Below, in pieces: positions 56,218 through 64,000 of a stretch of DNA of 64,000 nt. Every line of letters starts with the position of its first letter. The stretch's first letter is position 1. Under the pieces are notes generated by a model. It was not told the origin of the DNA. It was given only the letters and a program-made list of their open reading frames with translations, and made no database searches. This DNA comes from Saprolegnia diclina VS20 (lineage: Eukaryota; Oomycota; Saprolegniomycetes; Saprolegniales; Saprolegniaceae): positions 390,048 through 454,047 of the forward strand of contig NW_008246070.1 of NCBI RefSeq assembly GCF_000281045.1, written 5' to 3'. Position numbers and translations under genes: made by a program.

Positions 56218-59200
56218 ATGCTGTGGTCGCTGGCAGCGCTTCGTCAAACGCGGCTCTATGACGGTGTCGGCCTGACATACGTGGTTGGCTCTGTTTTGCT
56301 CGGCCTCGCCGCGCTCTACATGTTGCGCCCGTACATGGAGAACGACTACTTTTGGCCGGGCCTCTTTGCGTCCAACGTCTCGACGCTGGTCGCGACGACG
56401 TTCAATTTGGAGCTCACGCTGCTGCCCGTGCAAGCGCCTTCGTCAACGCCGTTGGATCTCATAGCGCGCCACCTCACGTCCTCGGACGAGGCTGGGCAGC
56501 TCGCCGCGTACGCGCGCAAGCTCGTGTACGAGGAGCTGACGACCGCTGAGGCCGCGATCGTCGGTCTCCGGCGCCTCGAGACGCAAAACATCATCTTTAT
56601 GGTGGCGCAGTACTGCTGGGTCGACTTTGAGAAGCGCTGGGTCATGGCCCACACGGCGGCGCGGGCAGCGCGCTGCTGGGCGCGCGATGTTAACAACGGC
56701 GCCGTGTACTTGGAGTCGGTCGCGCGCAACACGCCGTTCCGCCGCTGGGTCGAGAGCACGCAAGGCATGTTTGACGTGCGCATCGGCAACGCAGTCCGCA
56801 GCGTGAGTCCTATGGACGGTCCAACGTGGCTCGACACGATGCTCGACCGCAAGTGGAGCACGCTCGATGAAGAAGTCGGCGTCTGGGCAGACGCGGGCGT
56901 GACTAGATTTGCACTCCAGTACGCCAACCAATTCCAGATCGGCATTGACGAGACGATCACGATCCAAAATGCACTCGGCCTCTCGTCCACCTTTCGGCTC
57001 AAGTCGCTCGCGGCGTGGCACCGCGATGCGCTCTGGACGACCGACTACATGTATGCCGGGCTCCAAAATGACTTCAACGCCATTGGCGCCAACCAGAGCC
57101 TCGTGCTCAACTCGACGCTCTTCTTTGGCGCGTTTGACCCGACGCAGCTCGAGTACTACAACCTCGGGTACCCACTCGCGCCCGTGTACGCCGCCGCGCA
57201 CGACGCCCTGGGCTTCCTTGCCAACATTGATCTGCGCTGGGTGCCACTGCCGAAGGACCTCAACCTTGCCGTCCAGCGCTTTCGCGCGCTCGTCTTGCAC
57301 GCGCTGGAGACAACACCGGCCTTTGCGACTGCATTCGCAGCGATCCCGAGCCTCACGCTGCACCCGACACCGCCGCAATGGACCAAGACCTCGCTGCGCT
57401 TCTACGGCGGCAGTCCCATGTGCGGGTATGTGAGCGCCACGGACTTTGTCCAAGAGTCGTTTGGCTTTGACGATGCGTGCGGCACCCAGCGCCGCCTCAG
57501 CGTGGGACTGACGCCCATGAGTGCGCTCTTCGCAACTGCTTTGACTGCCACGACTGCGCAGCCGATTTGCGCCCTTGCGCTGCCCGACGAACAGGCACTG
57601 TGCTACGACCTTCTACGGGCTGCGACTGCCGCCAAGACAATCCTCGGTTCATTACCCAACGACCTGCAAGCGTCCAGTGCTTTGACGCTGGACATTCGCC
57701 TCTTGCAGTTTGTGCAAGATGGAGCCAACCCACTCCACCTCCAGACACAAGCCATTTTGGAGCCGTCGTGGGCCTTCTTTGGCCATGGGATGCTGTACGA
57801 CTGGGCCATGAACCAGCGCGAAGTCGTCTCGTTCGAAGGCGACGTCGCCTCGTACACTGTCATGTCATACGCTACGCCCGGCGTCGCGCTCCCCGCACCG
57901 CCCGCCACGCTGAGCCTCGGCATGTACATGTGGTACTGTGCTGTGATTGTGTCGGCTGCGATCGCCGGTGTCGGGCTTCTCGTCGTCCTCCTTTTCAGTG
58001 TACATCGGCCGCGCGGCAGCGACTGGTTCGTCTTCAACCGTGTCGTCTCGGCCGTCTGGTCGAACCGATCGCTGCTCCTTACGCGCGCGTTTGCTTGCAG
58101 CTTGAGCCTCGGCACGGCCCCCGTCAAGAGCAGCGCGTCACAGCGCCTCGTCGACTCGCACCGGTCGCTGTACGAGTCGAGTCTCTTTGCCGGCGAGTCG
58201 GTCTGGATCACGTACGTTGTCCAAGATGTGTTTACGCCACTGACGCTCCACGGCACGCGCACGTACGCTCCGTGGAGCTCCCATCTCGCGTTTCTCATTG
58301 TCTTCCTCCTCGACGTCCTATCGCCCGTCAACGTCGACGCGACCTTGCGCCGCGACTGCTACTTGGTCAATATGGACCGCAACGTCTTCTGCAATAGTGG
58401 CCACATTGTCCTCGGGTCCTGGCAACGTGTGCTCACCGTGCTCGTCGTCAACGTCGGCGTCGTGCTTGTCGGCATCCTCTTCGAGCGCTGCGTGCTCGCA
58501 TCGGGCGAGGTACCCGAGCCATCGCTCCTGCTCTCGTCGGCCGCGGTGGCCTACTTGCAGCCACCACCCCCCGAGCAGACGTGGGAAGCGAGCTTGAACC
58601 CGGTCACGGCCTTTATGGCGGGCGTCGTCAACATCAAGCAGCTCGGGTGGTTTGACATCAAGCTCTGGCGCTTCATCAACAACGAAAAAACGCGGCTCGC
58701 GGCCGCCGATATGTTGCCCCAATCGATCAAGTTGGAGAAGCGGGACGACCAGCGGCAGACGTCGTACCTCTGGAAGGTGCGCGTGCGCTACAACAGCGTC
58801 GTCATTGCGGTCGCGCTACTGTTTATGGCCATGACGTTCACGAGCAACATCCTCTATCTCGAGCTCGCGCAGTCGTTTCTGGCCAACGACTTTGGCTGGG
58901 AGGGCTTTGCGGCCACGGGCGTGTATGCATTCGTCGCCAACCAGTTCAACGAGCAGCTGCTCTTGCACGGCAACAGCACTCCACTGCCATTTGAAGTGGC
59001 GTCTGTCGACTTTAGCGACTGGCGACAGCGCTACAACGACTCGTCCGCGACCATCATCTCGAGCTTTCACGCGCCGCGGCGCCAGCTCTTGGAGCCGTCG
59101 ATGCCACTCAGCACCTTTGTGGTCGGGCTTCGAAGTCTCAACCCGTGCAAATTACCGTGGATGTCGACGCAGTTGTGCTGGGTCGATTTCGAAAGAACGT

Positions 59201-61416
59201 GGTCGCTCGCGAGCTCCAGCCGCCGCGTAGCGCGCTGCCAGGCGCAGTACACGACCAACGGCGCCGTGTACCTCGAGACAGCCCTACGCAACATCCCCGA
59301 TCGCCAAGCGTGGGAGTCGTGCTGGGGGACGTCGTTTGAGATTGGCATAGGCCGCGTCCTGCGAGCGACCAACCACGGCCAGCGCTGGCTGGCCGACACG
59401 GCGGCCGTCGCGACCAGCGTCGAGGACGAGGTCGCTTACTGGGAACGCCATGGCATCGCGGCCTTTGCATTTCGGTGGCAAAACTACAAGACACTGGGGC
59501 TACTCGACTCGATCGAGGTGACGTCGGCGCTGGGCTACACGCAGCCGCTCGCGATCAGCCACTCGGTCGGGGCGTACCACATGAACACGCAGACGTCACT
59601 GCGCTTTTACTGGACGTTTGCGAGCGACCTCTGGGCCATCGCAACGAACGCGACCTTGCTCAGCGGCAAGAGCCTCATCTACGGCGATGCCGACTTTGCC
59701 TTTGCCAACGTGAGCAGTCAGAGTGTCTTGCAGCAGAATCTAACCATCATCGCGCCGCTCTCACCAGGGTTGCAGTCGCTCCACGACTCGCTCGGGCCGT
59801 TTGGCTCGATCGACATGGTGTTCGTTACGTGCCCCAGCGCACTGCGTACGATGTACGGGCGCTATCTCAGCTCGCTCTCGGCGCTTCTGCTCTCGAATGC
59901 GACCGCGCGCACTGCTTTCGCAGAACTGCCGAGCTGGCCATTCGTCCTCCCCGTGCCAACGTCGCTCATGTACAACGCGTCGATCGCGGTCGTTGGCGGC
60001 AATATGATGTGCGGCGACGATTGCCCGCCCTACCCCGCCTACTATGGTCTCTACCGCCCGTTTGGGATGACGAACCCGTGTCACGCGATCTTCAGCGACA
60101 ACATGGCCACGTCCAACGCAGAGCTCATCTTTGCGTTTCTCGGGCTCTATGCCAACCACGCCAACGTTGCGATCGCCGACATTTGCGGCTTGAACGCGGC
60201 GGGCTCGGGGTGTCCCGTTGTCTTTGAAAAGTTGTCTCAGTTTGCTATGGACGTCAACGCCACGGCCTTTGCACCCCTCGCGCCGGTCGCCCACGAGCTC
60301 CAGCGTCTCGTGCTCGCACCCGAACTCAACGTCTCGGCGGTGCAGTACATTGCGCTCAACGGTGCTGCCGCCGCGTCGCTCTTCACCATCAACCTCCTCG
60401 ACCCGAGCGATGTGCCGTGGACGTTTTTCGGGTGGTGCTACCTCTTTGAGTGGGTCGCTGGTCATCGGGAAGTCGTGGCATTTCAAGGTGACAGCGGCGC
60501 GGTGGCCGCCATCTCGGCCCGCACCGCGCCGCGCACCATGGCGCCCGACCCGAGCGCGATCCCCGTCACGTTTTCATCGCTCTCGCAGGCCGGCAACTTG
60601 TACATTTCGTACATTCTCATCTGCATCGCCGGCTCGATCGCGCTCCTCATTCTGACGTCGCCGACGCGGGACGTGGAAGGCATGAACCTCTTTGCGCTCA
60701 ACCGCATCATCGGCCACGTGTGGGCCGGCCGCACGTTCCTTGTCCTGCGCTCGGTCACCGCCATGTGGATGCTCAACACAAGTCCGTTGAAACTCCTTCA
60801 AGTCGATAGCGTCACGCGCCTCGACTCGCCGCCGCTCACGTGGTACATGACGATCCTGGCCGCGTCCGAAGCGTCCTGGCTTGTCTACGTGCTCAACGAC
60901 GTCTTTAGCTGCATCACGCAGCAGTACACGTCGCTCTACGCTGGCCGGAGCTCGCTCGGTACGACCATTTCCGTCACGATCTGGACGTTCTTGCACCCGC
61001 AGCACTACGCCGCCGCGCTGCACCGCCGCTGTGACCTCGTCGACGTCGACTTTGAGCTCCACTGCGTGAGCGGGTCGATCGCGCTCGGCGATCCGCTCCG
61101 GCTCGGCGTCCTCTGCGGCATTGCGCTCGCCAACATTATCGTTTGGTACCAACTCGCCAAATGGTATGCGCCGCACCAGCCGTCGGTGCCGATCGAGACG
61201 CTCCTGCTCTCGTCGCAGAGCTTTTACCTCATGCACTGGCACGACCGGGAGCGCGACGGCGTCTACTACCTCGACACCATGTCGGCCGTCATGGCCGGTC
61301 TCCTCTCGCTCTCGCACAAGAACCGTCGGTATGTCTTTGACGTCAAGGCGTGGCGCCTGCTCGTGCTGCCGCCAGCCTCCGCCATGCCCCACGCCATTCC
61401 GCTCTCGCACCACTAG
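56218..61416 (+). CDS. Two-module giant multi-pass membrane protein
   Basis: An intronless frame of 1732 residues built from two head-to-tail modules of about 855 residues. Module 1 starts with a transmembrane helix (TYVVGSVLLGLAALYML), has a large ectodomain with CWVDFEKRW at 133-141 and NGAVYLES, then transmembrane segments and DWFVFNRVVSAVW at about 602. Module 2 repeats this: VVIAVALLFMAMTF, CWVDFERTW at 987-995, NGAVYLETALRN, and MNLFALNRIIGHVW at about 1489, followed by SLGTAPVK- and MLNTSPLKLL-type segments. Many N-x-S/T sites lie in the ectodomains (NQSL, NSTL, NATL). The cytosolic stretches hold conserved GESVWITYVVQDVF and SEASWLVYVLNDVF. The family is not one I can name. Modules differ widely in sequence, so the duplication is old. 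Confidence 0.85.
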   Translation: MLWSLAALRQTRLYDGVGLTYVVGSVLLGLAALYMLRPYMENDYFWPGLFASNVSTLVATTFNLELTLLPVQAPSSTPLDLIARHLTSSDEAGQLAAYARKLVYEELTTAEAAIVGLRRLETQNIIFMVAQYCWVDFEKRWVMAHTAARAARCWARDVNNGAVYLESVARNTPFRRWVESTQGMFDVRIGNAVRSVSPMDGPTWLDTMLDRKWSTLDEEVGVWADAGVTRFALQYANQFQIGIDETITIQNALGLSSTFRLKSLAAWHRDALWTTDYMYAGLQNDFNAIGANQSLVLNSTLFFGAFDPTQLEYYNLGYPLAPVYAAAHDALGFLANIDLRWVPLPKDLNLAVQRFRALVLHALETTPAFATAFAAIPSLTLHPTPPQWTKTSLRFYGGSPMCGYVSATDFVQESFGFDDACGTQRRLSVGLTPMSALFATALTATTAQPICALALPDEQALCYDLLRAATAAKTILGSLPNDLQASSALTLDIRLLQFVQDGANPLHLQTQAILEPSWAFFGHGMLYDWAMNQREVVSFEGDVASYTVMSYATPGVALPAPPATLSLGMYMWYCAVIVSAAIAGVGLLVVLLFSVHRPRGSDWFVFNRVVSAVWSNRSLLLTRAFACSLSLGTAPVKSSASQRLVDSHRSLYESSLFAGESVWITYVVQDVFTPLTLHGTRTYAPWSSHLAFLIVFLLDVLSPVNVDATLRRDCYLVNMDRNVFCNSGHIVLGSWQRVLTVLVVNVGVVLVGILFERCVLASGEVPEPSLLLSSAAVAYLQPPPPEQTWEASLNPVTAFMAGVVNIKQLGWFDIKLWRFINNEKTRLAAADMLPQSIKLEKRDDQRQTSYLWKVRVRYNSVVIAVALLFMAMTFTSNILYLELAQSFLANDFGWEGFAATGVYAFVANQFNEQLLLHGNSTPLPFEVASVDFSDWRQRYNDSSATIISSFHAPRRQLLEPSMPLSTFVVGLRSLNPCKLPWMSTQLCWVDFERTWSLASSSRRVARCQAQYTTNGAVYLETALRNIPDRQAWESCWGTSFEIGIGRVLRATNHGQRWLADTAAVATSVEDEVAYWERHGIAAFAFRWQNYKTLGLLDSIEVTSALGYTQPLAISHSVGAYHMNTQTSLRFYWTFASDLWAIATNATLLSGKSLIYGDADFAFANVSSQSVLQQNLTIIAPLSPGLQSLHDSLGPFGSIDMVFVTCPSALRTMYGRYLSSLSALLLSNATARTAFAELPSWPFVLPVPTSLMYNASIAVVGGNMMCGDDCPPYPAYYGLYRPFGMTNPCHAIFSDNMATSNAELIFAFLGLYANHANVAIADICGLNAAGSGCPVVFEKLSQFAMDVNATAFAPLAPVAHELQRLVLAPELNVSAVQYIALNGAAAASLFTINLLDPSDVPWTFFGWCYLFEWVAGHREVVAFQGDSGAVAAISARTAPRTMAPDPSAIPVTFSSLSQAGNLYISYILICIAGSIALLILTSPTRDVEGMNLFALNRIIGHVWAGRTFLVLRSVTAMWMLNTSPLKLLQVDSVTRLDSPPLTWYMTILAASEASWLVYVLNDVFSCITQQYTSLYAGRSSLGTTISVTIWTFLHPQHYAAALHRRCDLVDVDFELHCVSGSIALGDPLRLGVLCGIALANIIVWYQLAKWYAPHQPSVPIETLLLSSQSFYLMHWHDRERDGVYYLDTMSAVMAGLLSLSHKNRRYVFDVKAWRLLVLPPASAMPHAIPLSHH

Positions 61417-61458
61417 CCGCCATAAATAATAGCACATCATGTTGTATACAGGCGCACG

Positions 61459-63147
61459 TTAAAGCGGTCGGGTGGTCGTGCTCTTGGTCATCTGACGGAG
61501 TCGGTACGCGATCTGCATCGCTGTGGGGCGGCTCGACGCCTCGAAGCGGAGGCACTCGGTCCCGAGCGCGGCGATCTGCTCGGGGCAGTCGTCCGAGAAT
61601 TTGGGGGCGATCTTGCCGGCCGCCACCATGACGCCGAGCCGCGTGTGCGAGATGAAGCCGTCGCTCGTCACGTTCGAGTACGGAAGGTCCGCCAAGTCGA
61701 GCTCGTTCAGGAGCACACCAAACGAGTAGACGTCGGCGCGCTCCGTGTAGTGGCCGCCGAGCATGATCTCGGGTGCGATCCACGCCAGCGTCCCAATCTC
61801 GGCCGTCATCGTGTTTTCGTCGCTGAGCTCCCGGCTCGTGCCAAAGTCGGTCAGCTTGGCCTCCCACGCGTCGCCCAAGAGCACGTTGCTGCTCTTGAGG
61901 TCGCGGTGGATGATCGGCGGCGACGCCGTGTGGAGATACACGAGCGCCTCGGCCACGTCCGACGCCATCCGGAGCTTCGTGATCGCACTCGAGCCAAACC
62001 ACGGAATCTGGCGGCGCTCCTTGTCCTCGACGAGCAGATTCCGGACGTTGCCGTTGTGCTGGTACTCGGTGAGCATCTTGAGCTGCAGCAACGTCGTCCA
62101 CGCAACGCCGACGAAGCGCACAATGTTCGGGTGGTCCAGCTTGGACATGAGCTTGATCTCGCACATAAAGGCTTCCATCGCCTCATGGTTGTTGACTTTC
62201 TCGGGCAAGCACTTCTTGACCGCGACCTCTTCGCCCGCAAAGCGCCCGCGGTAGATGACGCCAAAGCCCCCGCGCGCGAGCACGTCAAAGAGCTCGACCT
62301 CTTCGTTCGCGACGCGGAAGTTGCTCATCGACTTGTCGAAGCGGATGTCGTAGCCCTCGAGCTGGTTGACCTCGCCGCCGGTGACCACCGGACCCGTTGA
62401 GCGCGAGTTTGAATTGCCCACGTCGATCGTCGAGTGGCGCTGCGTGCTCTTCTGCGACGAGCGCGTGTCGACCGATCCGCGGTAGCTCGTGTGCTGAGAC
62501 TTGCCAGTGTACGGCTGCGAGCGCCGGTCCGTGTAGTACTCGGCCGGCGTCAAGGACGTCCGCGCATCTTCGAGCTCGGCAGCCTTCTTTTGACGGTACA
62601 AGACGAACGCGACAAGGGCAACGGCGACGACAAAGACGCCGGCGCCCACAGCCGCGTACGTGATGATGTTGGACGAGTCGTCGGGCTTGTTGGGCGCAGG
62701 TGTCTTCGTAGCTACGGACGGATCGCCAGATCCGGAACCAGACGACGTTGACGCATTGGGCGATCGGGTCGGCGCCTTGGTTGACGGCGTCGGGGTCGGC
62801 GTCGAACCGCTGGGTGGCGTCTTTGTCGACGTTGTTGGCGTTGCACTCGATGGTGACGGCGCCGGTCCAGGCGCGTCCGTAACCGGTGCTGTCGTTGGCG
62901 TTGGTGGTTCCGTTGTCGGGCCCGGCGGCGGTGTCGGCGTCTTTGTCGGTGGCGCCGTCGTCGGCGTCGGAGTTGGCGTCAATGTCGTCGGCGTCGGCGT
63001 CGGCGTGAGCGGCTTCGTGATGGGATCTGACGTCGGCGTCGTCGGCGAGGTAGGGACGTCCGTGACCTTGGATCCGTTCTGCAGGCGGAGGCCCGAGGCT
63101 GCCTGCAGCGCGAGGAGCAGCAGGACGACGGTTGCTCGTCGACGCAT
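61459..63147 (-). CDS. Receptor-like TKL kinase with Pro/Thr-rich ectodomain
   Basis: An intronless frame of 562 residues. Signal peptide (residues 1-19), then about 130 residues of low-complexity Thr/Pro repeats (TPTPTPTT, PTPTTAP) likely to be O-glycosylated stalk, one transmembrane helix (161-184, YAAVGAGVFVVAVALVAFVLY), a Ser-rich juxtamembrane stretch and a kinase domain at about 285-556. The catalytic residues are intact: glycine loop ARGGFGVIYRG, VAVKK with K311, HRDLKSSN at 414-421, DFG at 434-436, APEIM, and YSFGVLLNEL. The sequence is TKL-type, the commonest class of oomycete receptor-like kinases. The ligand and target are unknown. The repeat region could change length by slippage. 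An antisense 218-codon frame over the stalk is a shadow. The 3' end lies 42 bp from that of the membrane protein. Confidence 0.9.
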   Translation of the reverse strand: MRRRATVVLLLLALQAASGLRLQNGSKVTDVPTSPTTPTSDPITKPLTPTPTPTTLTPTPTPTTAPPTKTPTPPPGPTTEPPTPTTAPVTDAPGPAPSPSSATPTTSTKTPPSGSTPTPTPSTKAPTRSPNASTSSGSGSGDPSVATKTPAPNKPDDSSNIITYAAVGAGVFVVAVALVAFVLYRQKKAAELEDARTSLTPAEYYTDRRSQPYTGKSQHTSYRGSVDTRSSQKSTQRHSTIDVGNSNSRSTGPVVTGGEVNQLEGYDIRFDKSMSNFRVANEEVELFDVLARGGFGVIYRGRFAGEEVAVKKCLPEKVNNHEAMEAFMCEIKLMSKLDHPNIVRFVGVAWTTLLQLKMLTEYQHNGNVRNLLVEDKERRQIPWFGSSAITKLRMASDVAEALVYLHTASPPIIHRDLKSSNVLLGDAWEAKLTDFGTSRELSDENTMTAEIGTLAWIAPEIMLGGHYTERADVYSFGVLLNELDLADLPYSNVTSDGFISHTRLGVMVAAGKIAPKFSDDCPEQIAALGTECLRFEASSRPTAMQIAYRLRQMTKSTTTRPL

Positions 63148-63605
63148 GCTGGTGGCTGGGAAAATAAGCTCGATGAGCGCCTGCCAAGAGCCCAGTTTCC
63201 GTCATTACGCAGTGTTACAAGCTCCCTTTTATTCGACGTCCACATGTTATCTTGCTGTTTGTATGTACATTCAAAAAAATACACGCGTTCTTCGAAGTTC
63301 GAAGGAATCAAAATGAGTAGAGGTCCGCCAAAAATTGAGTCTCAGGACAGGCCGGCAGTACTAGGTCGGCACGGTGGATGAAGCGACGACTGCGGCGCCG
63401 GCCGCGCCCACAGGGAGCCAATGGATCCTACTGCGCTGCCAGGCCGAGCCATCGCTAGGAATGTGCGGCTGCAAAGACCGCGCCGTTTGTACAGGTTACT
63501 GCTGATGTGAGCGACCAGCTGGCAGGATGCCACTGTGCCTGCGACCTGCGCAAAAGACGCAGGACCCACCACGTGGTACAGAGGATGGTTTGGCTCGAAC
63601 GCTTA
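63148..63605. other. Intergenic region
   Basis: About 460 bp between the kinase start and the 3' end of the TPR gene. The stretch 63225-63320 is AT-rich and carries a TTCGAAGTTCGAAGG direct repeat near 63290-63304. A frame at 63342-63572 has no motif. Confidence 0.4.
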
Positions 63606-64000
63606 TCAGGATGCCAACGACGCCTGCTGGACGCGCTCTTCGAGGGACGCGATGCGCGTTGCGATCTTTTGGCGGTTGACAGCGTTGGCCGTCACGCGGA
63701 GCTGATCGTGCGAGTAGCGCAGCGCCATGGCGTAGTCGGCGGCGGCCATGCACGCAAGCACGAGGTTGTTGAGGATCGTCTTCTCGCGCTTCCCGTCGCC
63801 GACCTGCCGCGTCAGCGCAAGACACTTTTCGTAGTAGAGCACCGCCTGCGTCGGCTGCTTCCGATCCAAGTGCACGGTGCCGAGGTTGCCGAGCGCCCGC
63901 GCCTCGACGTGCGTCGCGCCTACCGCCCATGTCTTAGTCGCCACGACTTCGACCCTGCTGCTTACCTGCATTTTTGGCAAAGAATTCGGCGCGCAAAAAA
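63606..64000 (-). CDS. TPR-repeat protein, 3' end only
   Basis: The gene enters from the right edge on the minus strand. The last exon (63919-63606) codes GATHVEARALGNLGTVHLDRK, QAVLYYEKCLALTRQVGD, a third degenerate repeat, DYAMALRYSHDQL, and the tail ASLEERVQQASLAS. The spacing of A-L-G-N-L-G and A-x-x-Y-Y-E-K-x-L-A-L is that of tetratricopeptide repeats. A 46-nt intron (63920-63965, GTAAG..GTAG) separates it from a partial exon ending EFFAKNAG, which fits the end of a preceding TPR helix. The rest of the gene lies outside the window, so the product cannot be named. Confidence 0.7.
   Translation of the reverse strand, partial: FCAPNSLPKMQVSSRVEVVATKTWAVGATHVEARALGNLGTVHLDRKQPTQAVLYYEKCLALTRQVGDGKREKTILNNLVLACMAAADYAMALRYSHDQLRVTANAVNRQKIATRIASLEERVQQASLAS

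Noticed and set aside
62660-63316. Plus-strand 218-codon frame rich in Gly and Val
   Set aside because: It is the reverse reading of the Thr/Pro repeat stalk of the receptor kinase.
1-64000. CRISPR arrays, bacterial operons, rRNA genes, complete transposons
   Set aside because: None seen. No regularly spaced repeats, no ribosome binding sites and no transposase or reverse transcriptase motifs were found; the window is ordinary eukaryotic gene space.

Overview
The window is nuclear DNA of a eukaryote, most likely a water-mould oomycete of the order Saprolegniales (Achlya, Saprolegnia, Aphanomyces or a relative). The support is as follows. Genes are densely packed and GC-rich. The introns I could place are short (40-64 nt) GT..AG introns. 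A large axonemal protein (CFAP43) implies flagellated zoospores. There is a receptor kinase with a Pro/Thr-rich ectodomain, and there are very large intronless multi-pass membrane proteins of a kind seen in water moulds. One promoter combines a TATA box with an oomycete-like initiator. The genus is an inference.

Left part (1-16.7 kb): a coiled-coil protein with an internal 71-residue duplication; Msp1/ATAD1, which extracts mislocalised proteins from the mitochondrial outer membrane; an unrecognised helical protein; MSH2 without its N-terminal mismatch-binding domain; eIF3e; a NIP30/PSME3IP1 homologue; and URB1, a large-subunit ribosome assembly factor. Middle part (16.7-39.8 kb): CFAP43, a pyrimidine-nucleotide-type mitochondrial carrier, an NhaC-like antiporter with a signal peptide, Tim9, the giant SSU-processome protein UTP20, a six-exon coiled-coil gene, and two lineage-specific proteins (a Cys-cluster protein and a SANT-like one).

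Right part (39.8-64 kb): Beclin-1/ATG6, a multi-pass membrane protein, a WDR20 homologue, an ankyrin protein, a TMEM68/DGAT2-like acyltransferase, a secreted GH18 chitinase, ATG18/WIPI, an ER mannosidase fused to a lectin domain, a 1732-residue membrane protein made of two tandem modules, a receptor-like kinase, and the 3' end of a TPR gene that runs off the right edge.

The most striking item is the gene at 52352-55607. It encodes an OS-9/Yos9-type MRH lectin domain, an EDEM/Htm1-type GH47 mannosidase and a PA domain in one polypeptide, so two successive factors of glycoprotein ER-associated degradation are joined. The MRH domain and the start of GH47 lie in one uninterrupted exon, so the fusion does not depend on a splice prediction. 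Functional groupings in the window are ribosome biogenesis (URB1, UTP20), autophagy (ATG6, ATG18), mitochondrial protein handling (Msp1, Tim9) and translation (eIF3e). These are scattered single genes and not operons. Exon boundaries below were worked out by hand from reading frame, GT..AG signals and family alignment from memory.
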